Origin: Actinomycetota bacterium
GTDB taxonomy: Bacteria; Actinomycetota; Acidimicrobiia; Acidimicrobiales; JAHWLA01
Assembly: GCA_019347595.1 (NCBI GenBank)
Contig: JAHWLA010000038.1
Coordinates: 1-14,120, forward strand
Length of the DNA stretch: 14,120 bases
Direction: 5' to 3'
The translations under genes were made by a program, and so were the position numbers. The notes under the pieces were generated by a model. It saw nothing but the letters and a program-made list of their open reading frames with translations. It was not told where the DNA came from and did not search any database. Positions 1 to 6,576 of this stretch are shown piece by piece (position 1 is the stretch's first letter; each line of letters begins with the position of its first letter).

Positions 1-2
1 CG

Positions 3-344
3 ACGGTCGATCTCGCCGGGCTGCGTCCGGCCGGCGCGCTGATGCTCGGCGCCGCCGCGCTGTTCGCCGTGGCGCCCGGTGATCAGGGGCTGCCGTGCCC
101 GCTACGGGCCACGACGGGGGTGCCGTGCCCGTTCTGCGGGATGACGACGAGCGTGGTCAATGCCGTCCGCCTCGACCTCGCATCCGCGTGGGCGGCCAAC
201 CCCGCCGGCATCATCGCCGTCATCACGGCCGTGCTTTTGGTGCTTGTTCGCCGACCCACCGACCTCGCCGTCCCCTGGTGGGCCATCGGCGTGACGGGAG
301 CCGCCATGTGGCTGTTCCAGTTGCACCGCTTCGCCATCCTCTGA
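3..344 (+). CDS. DUF2752 family membrane protein (5' partial)
   Basis: This is the C-terminal part of a small DUF2752 protein, a family of unknown function. The frame is open from the window edge with no stop, so the start is probably upstream; an in-frame ATG lies at 42, but starting there would cut into the first hydrophobic segment. Counting from that ATG, the family hallmark is the cysteine/proline region at residues 18-36, with PCPLR followed by PCPFCGMTTS (C19, C29, C32). Then come an NPAG turn (53-56), a hydrophobic helix (about 54-69) and a second one (about 78-94) ending in FQLHRF. The spaced cysteines could bind a metal or form a disulfide, but no activity is established for the family. 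The RDD gene starts 14 nt downstream, so the two are probably co-transcribed. Confidence 0.8.
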   Translation, partial: TVDLAGLRPAGALMLGAAALFAVAPGDQGLPCPLRATTGVPCPFCGMTTSVVNAVRLDLASAWAANPAGIIAVITAVLLVLVRRPTDLAVPWWAIGVTGAAMWLFQLHRFAIL

Positions 345-346
345 GC

Positions 347-353
347 AAAGGAG
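347..353 (+). promoter_or_regulatory. Shine-Dalgarno site of the RDD gene
   Basis: AAAGGAG, 5 nt upstream of the ATG at 359, is a strong ribosome binding site. It settles the start of the RDD protein against the longer overlapping reading frame. Confidence 0.75.
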
Positions 354-358
354 ATGCA

Positions 359-802
359 ATGAGCCAGTACGACATCACAAGCGGCACCCCCTCGGGGATG
401 CCGAGCGGGCCACGGGCCAGCGTCGGGATCCGCTTCGTGGCCCTGGTGATCGACGGACTCATCCTCGTCGTCGTCCTCCTGGTGCTGCGAGCACTGGTGG
501 GCCAGGCCCTCTCCCAGCTCATCGGCATCGTCCTCGGTATCGCGTACTACGCCTACTTCGAGGGCCAGCCCGCCGGGCAGACCCCTGGCAAGAAGGTGAT
601 GAACATCCGGGTGATCGCCTTCGACACCGGCGGGCCCATCGACACCTCACGGGCGCTCATCCGCTCCCTCGTGCGCGTCGTCTCCGGATTCGCCTGCTTG
701 GTCGGCTACCTCTGGGCCCTGTTCAACAAGGAGAACCAGACGTGGCACGACCTCGCCGCCCGCACGGTCGTAGTCCCCACCTCCGCCTACCCGGTCCCCT
801 GA
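359..802 (+). CDS. RDD family integral membrane protein
   Basis: This 147-residue protein belongs to the RDD family of small membrane proteins, named for conserved Arg and Asp residues. Their role is poorly defined, although some members are implicated in ion or solute transport. Visible features are a Gly/Pro/Ser-rich N-terminus (about 1-20), the first helix with R25 and D32 in IRFVALVIDG, a second hydrophobic stretch (about 50-66), the family motif GQTPGKKVM (73-81), and a third helix (about 104-122). The end, NKENQTWHDLAARTVVV, carries the late conserved Asp (D131). ATG 359 was chosen because AAAGGAG lies 5 nt before it and the protein then begins at a normal RDD N-terminus; a longer open frame upstream only overlaps the DUF2752 gene. 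The gene ends 10 nt before a long palindrome. Confidence 0.88.
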   Translation: MSQYDITSGTPSGMPSGPRASVGIRFVALVIDGLILVVVLLVLRALVGQALSQLIGIVLGIAYYAYFEGQPAGQTPGKKVMNIRVIAFDTGGPIDTSRALIRSLVRVVSGFACLVGYLWALFNKENQTWHDLAARTVVVPTSAYPVP

Positions 803-811
803 CCTCCCGCT

Positions 812-857
812 TCTGCTCCCCCGATCGCGCGCTATAGCGCGCGATCGGGGGACCAGA
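812..857. terminator. 46-nt near-perfect palindrome between convergent genes (probable bidirectional terminator)
   Basis: The core at 817-852 is a perfect inverted repeat centred between 834 and 835 (CGCGCTA / TAGCGCG at the centre). It extends outward past one C-C mismatch (816/853) by four more pairs, TCTG (812-815) with CAGA (854-857). It starts 10 nt after the RDD stop and ends 11 nt before the stop codon of the molybdoenzyme gene on the other strand, so it could end both transcripts. There is no U-tract on either side, so it would be a hairpin-only terminator if it is one. Its right end, GGACCAGA, matches that of the palindrome at 4758-4811. Confidence 0.6.
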
Positions 858-868
858 CGAGCCGCGGC

Positions 869-3130
869 CTACGCCGTGGTGGCCGCCTGGATGGCCCGCC
901 ACACCCGCTCGGGGGTGGCGGGCATGGCGATGTGGCGCACGCCGAGGTGGGCGAGCGCGTCGACCACGGCGTTCTGCACCGCCGGGGTGGCCCCGATGGT
1001 TCCCGACTCGCCGATGCCCTTGGCGCCCAGCTCGTTGACGGGCGTCGGCGTCTCCATGTGGATGGTCTCGAAGCTGGGCAGTTCGGCCGCGGTGACGAAG
1101 GCGTAGTCGGCGAGGTTGGCAGTGATGGGGTTGCCGTCCTCGTCGTAGCGCACCTCTTCGAGCAGTGCCTGGGCAATCCCCTGGGCCAGCCCGCCGTGGA
1201 CCTGCCCCTCGGCCAGCAGGGGGTTGAGGATGCGGCCTGCGTCGTCGACGGCCACCATGCGACGCACCACCACCTTGCCCGTCTCGGTGTCGACGTGGAC
1301 GACGGCGACGTGCGCCCCGAAGGGAAACGTGGCGCTCGACCCCTGGTAATCGTGCTCCACCGCCAGTGCCCCCGGGGCTGCCGCGGCTGCCACCTCCGAC
1401 CACGAGCGCGCCACGGCGGGCGTGCCTGCCACGTGGAAGTGTCGCTCGGCGGGGTCGAACACGACGTCGCCGACCGCCGCCTCCAACAGGTCGGCCGCCA
1501 CGTGCCGAGCGTTGTCGACGACCTCCTTGGCGGCCCGCAGCACGGCCACGCCGCCGGTCTGAATGGAGCGCGAGCCCATGGTGCCCACGCCCTTGAGCAC
1601 GGCGTCGGTGTCGCCGTAGACCACCTCGATGTCGTCGAGATCTACCCCCAGGGCATCGGCCACGATCATCGACATCGACGTGATGTGCCCCTGCCCGTGG
1701 GGTGACACGCCGGTGCGCACGCGGACCTTGCCGTCGGCCAGCACCTCGACCGCGCCCCACTCGTTGGCCGGTCCGCCGCCCGCGGTGATCTCCACGTAGA
1801 CCGACAGCCCGATGCCGAGCTGTACCGGCTCACCAGCATCCCGCCGGCGGCGCTGCTCGGCCCGCAGGTCGTCGTAGCCCGCGGCGTCGAGCACGAGGTC
1901 GAGCGCCCGCTCGTAGTCGCCGATGTCGTAGACCGTGCCGACGGGCGTGGTGTAGGGGAAGGCGTCGTTCGGGATGAGGTTGCGGCGGCGCACGTCGACG
2001 GGGTCCATGCCCAGCTCGGCGGCGATGAGGTCCATGGCCCGCTCGATGGCGGCGGTGGCCTCGGGTCGGCCGGCGCCCCGATAGGCGACGGTGGGCGTGG
2101 TGTTGGTGACCACCGACTTGGTGACGAACTCGACGCGCGGGATGTCGTAGACCCCGTTCACCATCGTGCGCGTCATGATCGGCAGGGCGGCGCCGACGCG
2201 CGGGTAGGCCCCGGAGTCCTGGATGACGGCGAGGCGGTAGGCGAGAACCTTTCCGTCGCGGGTGCCACCGATGGCGACGTCCTGCACCTGGCCTCGGCCG
2301 TGCCCCAGGCCGACCATGCTCTCCGAGCGGGTCTCCACCCACTTGGCCGGACGGCCCAGGCGGCGGGCCACCCAGGCCACGACCATCTCCTCCGGGTACT
2401 GGCCGATCTTGGCGCCGAAGCCGCCGCCGACATCGGGAGCGATGACGTGAACGTCGGCCGCGTCGAGGCCGAGGTACCGCGACAGGCTGTCGCGGGTGCC
2501 GTGCGCCGTTTGCGTCGACACCCAGAACGTGAGGCGGCCGTCGCCGCCCCAGGCGGCTGCCGCGGCCCGGCCCTCCAGCGGGCACGGGGCCACGCGCTGG
2601 TTGACGATGCGGCGGCGGACCACGACGTCGCAGTCGTCGAACATCGACGGGTCCTCGCCGAAATTCATCTCGGTCGCCAGGTTGGTGCCCGCGTCGGGAA
2701 AGAGGACGACGTCGCTGTCGAGCGCCTCGGCGGGGTCGACCAGCGCGGGAAGCGGGTCGTAGTCGACGAAGACCAGCTCGGCCGCGTCCTGTCCTTGGTA
2801 GCGCTCCTCGGTGACCACGATGGCGACGGGCTCGCCGACGTAGCGGACGACGTCGCGTGCGAGCCACGGGTACGCCATGGCCGAGTTGACGAAGCCGAAG
2901 GGGGCGATGGGCTCGAGATCGAGCTCGTCGACAGTGATGACGTCGACCACACCGGGCGCCTGCCGCGCCTCGCTCACGTCGACGCCGAGGAGGCGGGCGT
3001 GCGCCATGGTGGAGCGGACGAAGGTGAGGGAGACGGCGCCGTCGAGGGGGAGGTCGTCGACGTACTTGCCTCCGGTGGTGAGGAAGGCCGGGTCCTCACG
3101 GCGCAGCACGCGGTTGCCGAGGATGCTCAC
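869..3130 (-). CDS. Molybdopterin-binding large subunit, xanthine dehydrogenase / CoxL-like family (form II type)
   Basis: This 753-residue protein is the molybdenum-cofactor subunit of the xanthine oxidase family, whose members hydroxylate purines, aldehydes or N-heterocycles or oxidise CO. The a/b-hammerhead domain occupies about residues 15-140 and the two cofactor-binding lobes follow. Motifs seen are GGGFGAK (235-241), the active-site loop AYRGAGR (349-355), HGQGH (478-482), a GSRS-QTGG segment (519-527) and KGIGESG near the end, in which E708 corresponds to the catalytic glutamate. Form I CO dehydrogenase carries AYxCSFR in the loop; here the Cys is absent, so this is form II and CO oxidation should not be assumed. 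The substrate is unknown. The GTG start at 3130 gives a normal N-terminus (MSILGNRVLRREDPAFLTTG). No FAD (CoxM) or 2Fe-2S (CoxS) subunit gene flanks it: one neighbour is convergent and the other divergent. Confidence 0.88.
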   Translation of the reverse strand: MSILGNRVLRREDPAFLTTGGKYVDDLPLDGAVSLTFVRSTMAHARLLGVDVSEARQAPGVVDVITVDELDLEPIAPFGFVNSAMAYPWLARDVVRYVGEPVAIVVTEERYQGQDAAELVFVDYDPLPALVDPAEALDSDVVLFPDAGTNLATEMNFGEDPSMFDDCDVVVRRRIVNQRVAPCPLEGRAAAAAWGGDGRLTFWVSTQTAHGTRDSLSRYLGLDAADVHVIAPDVGGGFGAKIGQYPEEMVVAWVARRLGRPAKWVETRSESMVGLGHGRGQVQDVAIGGTRDGKVLAYRLAVIQDSGAYPRVGAALPIMTRTMVNGVYDIPRVEFVTKSVVTNTTPTVAYRGAGRPEATAAIERAMDLIAAELGMDPVDVRRRNLIPNDAFPYTTPVGTVYDIGDYERALDLVLDAAGYDDLRAEQRRRRDAGEPVQLGIGLSVYVEITAGGGPANEWGAVEVLADGKVRVRTGVSPHGQGHITSMSMIVADALGVDLDDIEVVYGDTDAVLKGVGTMGSRSIQTGGVAVLRAAKEVVDNARHVAADLLEAAVGDVVFDPAERHFHVAGTPAVARSWSEVAAAAAPGALAVEHDYQGSSATFPFGAHVAVVHVDTETGKVVVRRMVAVDDAGRILNPLLAEGQVHGGLAQGIAQALLEEVRYDEDGNPITANLADYAFVTAAELPSFETIHMETPTPVNELGAKGIGESGTIGATPAVQNAVVDALAHLGVRHIAMPATPERVWRAIQAATTA

Positions 3131-3143
3131 CCGGCCGACCTTA

Positions 3144-3167
3144 GACCTCCGCCGTCAGGCGGAGGTC
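3144..3167. promoter_or_regulatory. Hairpin in the leader of the molybdoenzyme gene
   Basis: A perfect 10-bp inverted repeat, GACCTCCGCC (3144-3153) and GGCGGAGGTC (3158-3167), surrounds a 4-nt loop. Read on the minus strand it ends 13 nt before the GTG start at 3130, next to a weak AAGG ribosome-binding sequence. Because the flanking genes diverge, it is not expected to end a transcript of either one. It may affect translation or mark the promoter; function is inference. Confidence 0.45.
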
Positions 3168-3185
3168 CGATGAAACAGCCGCACG

Positions 3186-3206
3186 TTCGGCAGCGAAGCT
3201 GCCGGA
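3186..3206. repeat. Short inverted repeat in the divergent gap
   Basis: CGGCAGC (3188-3194) and GCTGCCG (3198-3204) form a 7-bp stem with a GAA loop. A T-G wobble and a T-A pair extend it to 9 bp. It lies in the 169-bp gap between two divergent genes, together with the 3144-3167 hairpin. No convincing -35/-10 pair was found in this gap on either strand. Confidence 0.35.
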
Positions 3207-3299
3207 CGCAACTTCCGGCGCCTCCGGCCCGCCTCTTCGCACGAGTGTCTATTCGCGACATGCGGGAACCGGCGGGTGGAGGGCGCCCGTCGAACGGGC

Positions 3300-4349
3300 A
3301 TGCGCACCACGACCCGCTTCCTCGGCGTCCTGCTCGGCTGCTTGGTCTCGGCGGTAGTGGCCGCGGGGCCGGCGCTCGCCTGCGGGGGGCTGGTGGCGCC
3401 CAACGGCACGGTCCGCCTGCTGAAGACGTCGACCCTCGCCGCCTATGCCGACGGCGTCGAGCACTACATCACCTCGTTCAAGTTCGCGGGTGGCGGCGCC
3501 GAGCTCGGCTCCATCGTCCCGCTGCCCGGAGTCCCCACCGAGGTCGAGCGCGGCGGGGACTGGACGCTGCAACGGCTGACCCGGGAGACACAGCGGCGCT
3601 TCGCCGTCGAAGACGCCTCGGCGGGCGGCACCGCACGGCTGTCGCTGGCGGCCAAAGCGGAGGTGCTGCTGGAGAAGCGCATCGACGCCCTCGACCTCAC
3701 CGTGCTGAAGGGCGGCGCTGTCGCGGTCGGCAACTGGGCGCGGGAGCACGGCTTCAACCTCACCCCCGACGCGCCCGCCGTGCTGGAGTTCTACGCCCAG
3801 CGCAGCCCCATCTTCCTGGCCGCCCGCTTCGATGCCAAGGCGGCACGGGAGCGGGGCCAGGGCGTCGGCGACGGCACGCCGATCCACCTCACCATCCCCA
3901 CCCGCACGCCGTGGGTGCCCATCCGCATCCTGGCCCTGGGCCGGGGCGAGGCCGAGCCGGTGAACGCCGACGTGTTCCTGTTGACCGAGCGCAGGCCGAC
4001 ACTGCTCGGGCTGCGAGGGCTGCGGGAGGAGATCAGCGAGGAGGCGTCGGCGAGCCTGTTGTTCGACCTGCGCACCGACAAGGGCATGGGCTGGGTGCCC
4101 CAGAAGATGTGGTTCACCTACCTCACCGTCGGCGCCCGGGCGAGCGAGCTCGACCACGACCTCGCCATCTCGGTCGACGGGAGCGCGCCGTCGCGGGTCG
4201 ACGCGGGCTACGAGCTGGCGGGGCCGCCGACGATCTCGTCGGTCTTCGACCCGGTCGACCGCAGCCGTCCGCCGGTGTGGCCGTTCGTGGCGGCGACGGT
4301 GGGCCTGTGCACGGTGACCGGGCTGGTCCTGCGCCGCCGCCTCGGATGA
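3300..4349 (+). CDS. DUF2330 family secreted, membrane-anchored protein
   Basis: This 349-residue protein matches the DUF2330 family, extracytoplasmic proteins of unknown function. It has a basic N-terminus and a hydrophobic signal segment (about 7-24) ending AxA (ALA, 25-27). The mature protein begins with CGG (28-30), a typical family start, followed by the APNGTVRLLKTSTLAAY region and a long beta-rich body. The C-terminus has one hydrophobic helix (about 327-344) followed by RRRLG, so the bulk should lie outside, anchored at the C-terminus. ATG 3300 was chosen because it gives a standard signal peptide; a GTG at 3276 would add eight residues, and neither has a strong ribosome binding site. 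Its TGA overlaps the ATG of the copper protein gene (ATGA, 4346-4349), so the two are probably coupled. Confidence 0.8.
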   Translation: MRTTTRFLGVLLGCLVSAVVAAGPALACGGLVAPNGTVRLLKTSTLAAYADGVEHYITSFKFAGGGAELGSIVPLPGVPTEVERGGDWTLQRLTRETQRRFAVEDASAGGTARLSLAAKAEVLLEKRIDALDLTVLKGGAVAVGNWAREHGFNLTPDAPAVLEFYAQRSPIFLAARFDAKAARERGQGVGDGTPIHLTIPTRTPWVPIRILALGRGEAEPVNADVFLLTERRPTLLGLRGLREEISEEASASLLFDLRTDKGMGWVPQKMWFTYLTVGARASELDHDLAISVDGSAPSRVDAGYELAGPPTISSVFDPVDRSRPPVWPFVAATVGLCTVTGLVLRRRLG

Positions 4350-4753
4350 GAGGAGTGGCGCTCGCCGCCCTTGTGGCGCTCGTCGGCGGCGGGTGCGGCG
4401 GCGACGATCCGCGGGGCGGCGTGGCCGATCGCACGGTGGAGCTCACCGCTCGGCTCAGCCGCTTCGAGCCCACGGTGATCACCGTGCGGGCGGGGACGAC
4501 CGTGCGCTTCGTCGTGCGCAACGAGGACCCCATCGACCACGAGCTGATCGTCGGCGACGACGAGGTGCACGGCGCCCACGAGACGGGGACGGAGCCGTAC
4601 CACCTGCCCCGACCGGGCGAGGTGACGGCCCGAGCGGGGGAGACGGTGAGCACGACGTACCGGTTCGATCGGCCCGGCGAGGTGGTGTTCGCCTGCCACC
4701 TCCCCGGCCACTTCGCCTACGGCATGCGCGGCACCGTCCACGTCACCGCCTGA
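4346..4753 (+). CDS. Cupredoxin-like (type 1 copper) lipoprotein
   Basis: This small 135-residue protein carries a plastocyanin/azurin-like copper domain. A short hydrophobic N-terminus (about 2-14) ends in GGGC with C17 as the likely lipidated cysteine; the lipobox is weak because position -3 is Gly. The mature domain begins near residue 28. All four expected type 1 copper ligands are present: H65 in IDHELIVGD, then C117, H122 and M127 in CHLPGHFAYGM (Cys-x4-His-x4-Met). It is therefore probably a genuine one-electron carrier or copper-binding protein on the outer face of the membrane. The redox partner is unknown. Translation likely depends on the DUF2330 gene, whose stop it overlaps. A 54-nt palindrome follows 4 nt after its stop. 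Confidence 0.82.
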   Translation: MRGVALAALVALVGGGCGGDDPRGGVADRTVELTARLSRFEPTVITVRAGTTVRFVVRNEDPIDHELIVGDDEVHGAHETGTEPYHLPRPGEVTARAGETVSTTYRFDRPGEVVFACHLPGHFAYGMRGTVHVTA

Positions 4754-4757
4754 AACC

Positions 4758-4811
4758 TCGTTCTGGTCCGTAGATCCGGCGCTGGAGCGCCGGATCTACG
4801 GACCAGAACGA
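4758..4811. terminator. 54-nt perfect palindrome between convergent genes (probable bidirectional terminator)
   Basis: Arms 4758-4783 and 4786-4811 are perfectly complementary over 26 bp with only GG (4784-4785) between them. The outer arm reads TCGTTCTGGTCCG and its complement. The repeat begins 4 nt after the cupredoxin stop and ends 9 nt before the ftsB/divIC stop on the other strand, so it can serve both convergent transcripts. No U-tract follows. The outer 9-mer TTCTGGTCC also occurs twice in the end of the adjacent ftsB/divIC gene. Confidence 0.65.
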
Positions 4812-4820
4812 CGAGGGGTG

Positions 4821-5186
4821 TTAGGACCAGAAGGTGAGGGTGTCCCAGGCGCGGGACCAGAAGCCGGGGTCGTCGTCGGCGGCGGCGGCCGCCTCTTCTT
4901 CCGCCGGCGACTCCGGCGTCGGCGCCGGGAGGATGGCGTAGGCCTCCTCGCCCGGCCGCACCAGGTTGTACTGCTCGCGGGCCAGCCGCTCGATCTCCTC
5001 GTCGGTGTTGAGCTTGCTGACCCGGGCGGCCAGACGGGCGTTCTCGGCGTCGAGCACGGCCACCCGCTCCGCCGTCTCCTTCAGATAGCGCCGCTGGCCC
5101 AGGTAGGTGCGCGTGGGGAAGACGGCCAGGAACAGGAGGCCGACCACCACCAACGACACCATGAGCGGCCAGGCGGCCCGCTTCAC
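4821..5186 (-). CDS. FtsB/DivIC-type septum formation initiator protein
   Basis: This 121-residue bitopic membrane protein belongs to the FtsB/DivIC family, which joins the divisome subcomplex with FtsL and FtsQ and helps activate septal wall synthesis. A short N-terminus is followed by one transmembrane helix (about 8-23) and a heptad-like coiled coil (about 30-65, including ETAERVAVLDAENARLAARV). The family motif LAREQYNLVRPGEEAY lies at 68-83. The tail is Pro/Glu/Ala-rich and acidic, and ends FWSRAWDTLTFWS with a repeated FWS. The GTG start at 5186 overlaps the enolase stop (GTGA); an ATG at 5162 would remove part of the helix. Placement directly after eno matches actinobacterial gene order. 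The DUF501 and ppx/gppA genes that follow in Mycobacterium are absent here, replaced by a convergent unit. Confidence 0.88.
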   Translation of the reverse strand: MKRAAWPLMVSLVVVGLLFLAVFPTRTYLGQRRYLKETAERVAVLDAENARLAARVSKLNTDEEIERLAREQYNLVRPGEEAYAILPAPTPESPAEEEAAAAADDDPGFWSRAWDTLTFWS

Positions 5187-6448
5187 CGGGCCGGCCCCCG
5201 GAACACCGCGCTCTCGCCCAGGTCCTCTTCGATGCGCAGCAACTGGTTGTACTTGGCGACGCGGTCGGAGCGGGCGGGGGCGCCCGTCTTGATCTGGCCG
5301 CAGTTGGTGGCGACGGCGAGGTCGGCGATGGTCGTGTCCTCCGTCTCCCCGCTGCGGTGGCTCATCACCGCGGTGTACGACGAACGGGTGGCGAGGGCCA
5401 CCGTCTCCAGCGTCTCGGTCAGCGTCCCGATCTGGTTCACCTTGACGAGGATGGAGTTGCCCACGCCCTCCTCGATGCCGCGGCGCAGTCGGGTGACGTT
5501 GGTCACGAACAGGTCGTCGCCCACGAGCTGCACCCGGTCGCCCAAGGCCTGGGTGAGCAGCGCCCAGCCCTCCCAGTCCTCTTCGGCCATGCCGTCCTCG
5601 ATGGACACGATCGGGTAGCGGTCGCACAGGTCGACCCAGAAGCCGACGAAGTCCTCGGACGACAGCTTGCGGCCCTCGCCGGCCAGGTCGTAGAGGCCGT
5701 CCTTGTAGATCTCGGAGCTGGCCGGGTCGAGGGCGATGGCGACCTCCTCGCCCGGCGTGCGCCCGGCCCGCTCGATCGCCTCCATCAGCAGGCGGACGGC
5801 GTCCTCGTTGGTCCCGAGGTCGGGCGCGAAGCCGCCCTCGTCGCCCACCGCGGTGGACAGCCCGCGGTCGTGCACCACCTTCTTGAGGACGTGGTAGATC
5901 TCCGTGCCCCAGCGCAGCGCCTCGGAAAACGAGGCGGCGCCTACGGGCATGACCATGAACTCCTGGAGGTCGATGCTGTTGTCGGCGTGCGCCCCGCCGT
6001 TGACCACGTTGAGCATGGGGACGGGCAGCACGGAGGCGTTGGCGCCACCGACGTAGCGGTACAGCGGCAGCTCGAGCTCGTCGGCCGCCGCCTTGGCCAC
6101 GGCCAGGCTCACGCCGAGGATGGCGTTGGCACCGAAGCGGGCCTTGTTGTCGGTGCCGTCGGCGTCGAGCATCATCCGGTCGACGGTGCGCTGGTCGAGG
6201 GCCTCGACGTCTTCGAGGACGTCGCGCAGCTCGCCGTTCACGGCGGCCACAGCCTTGGTGACGCCCTTGCCGTTGTAGCGGTCGCCCCCGTCGCGCAGCT
6301 CGACCGCCTCGAACGTGCCGGTGGAGGCGCCCGACGGCACGGCGGCGCGGCCCTTGGCCCCGGACACCAGGAAGACTTCGACTTCGACGGTGGGGTTGCC
6401 CCGGGAGTCGAGGATCTCCCGGCCGACGATGTGCTCGATGCCGCTCAC
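5183..6448 (-). CDS. eno: Enolase (phosphopyruvate hydratase)
   Basis: This cytoplasmic glycolytic enzyme interconverts 2-phosphoglycerate and phosphoenolpyruvate with Mg2+. At 421 residues it is of normal length. Conserved elements are EILDSRGNPTVEVEV (11-25), SGASTG (39-44), GGAHADN with H154, QEFM (162-165), GDEGGF with E204 (proton-donor region), metal ligands D241, E284 (SIEDGM) and D311/D312 (GDDLF), catalytic base K336 (VKVNQIG), and SHRSGETED with H364 followed by K387 (GQIKTGAP). GTG 6448 gives the standard N-terminus MSGIEHIVGREILD, with AGGAG 12 nt upstream. An in-frame TTG at 6481 would add 11 Gln-rich residues and lacks a ribosome binding site. A possible -10 (TAACTT, 6487-6482) suggests its own promoter after the mazG hairpin. 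It is coupled to ftsB/divIC through GTGA. Confidence 0.96.
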   Translation of the reverse strand: MSGIEHIVGREILDSRGNPTVEVEVFLVSGAKGRAAVPSGASTGTFEAVELRDGGDRYNGKGVTKAVAAVNGELRDVLEDVEALDQRTVDRMMLDADGTDNKARFGANAILGVSLAVAKAAADELELPLYRYVGGANASVLPVPMLNVVNGGAHADNSIDLQEFMVMPVGAASFSEALRWGTEIYHVLKKVVHDRGLSTAVGDEGGFAPDLGTNEDAVRLLMEAIERAGRTPGEEVAIALDPASSEIYKDGLYDLAGEGRKLSSEDFVGFWVDLCDRYPIVSIEDGMAEEDWEGWALLTQALGDRVQLVGDDLFVTNVTRLRRGIEEGVGNSILVKVNQIGTLTETLETVALATRSSYTAVMSHRSGETEDTTIADLAVATNCGQIKTGAPARSDRVAKYNQLLRIEEDLGESAVFRGPAR

Positions 6449-6520
6449 GGTCTGCTGTGGCTCCTGTTGTTGATGTTGCAAAAGTTACCCGACCCTGCCC
6501 ACCCCGCCACGCACCCCACC

Positions 6521-6572
6521 CGTTCTGGCAGCCGTTCTGCGGCGTGGACGCCGCATAACGGCTGCCAGAACG
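6521..6572. terminator. 52-nt near-perfect palindrome after mazG (probable terminator)
   Basis: Arms 6521-6545 and 6548-6572 pair over 25 positions with a single mismatch (6537/6556), separated by GG (6546-6547). The outer part is CGTTCTGGCAGCCGTT and its complement. On the minus strand it begins 4 nt after the mazG stop and precedes the eno start by about 70 nt, so it probably ends the mfd-surA-mazG transcript and separates eno. There is no U-tract. Size, tiny GG centre and the outer CGTTCTGG / CCAGAACGA match the palindrome at 4758-4811, although the inner arms differ. Confidence 0.6.
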
Positions 6573-6576
6573 AACG

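Noticed and set aside
812..857. Insertion-sequence terminal repeats or an attachment site
   Set aside because: No transposase or integrase is nearby, and each palindrome is a compact hairpin rather than a pair of ends flanking a gene.
869..3130. Calling the molybdoenzyme a CO dehydrogenase (coxL)
   Set aside because: The diagnostic Cys-containing loop is absent (AYRGAGR instead), and no partner subunit genes are adjacent.
2300..4345. The long upstream extension of the frame that encodes the cupredoxin
   Set aside because: It is antisense to the molybdoenzyme and then out of frame within DUF2330; only the part from ATG 4346 has a signal sequence and copper ligands.
6449..6481. The 11-residue N-terminal extension of enolase from TTG 6481
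   Set aside because: It is Gln-rich, lacks a ribosome binding site, lies next to a possible -10, and is not typical of enolases; GTG 6448 fits better.
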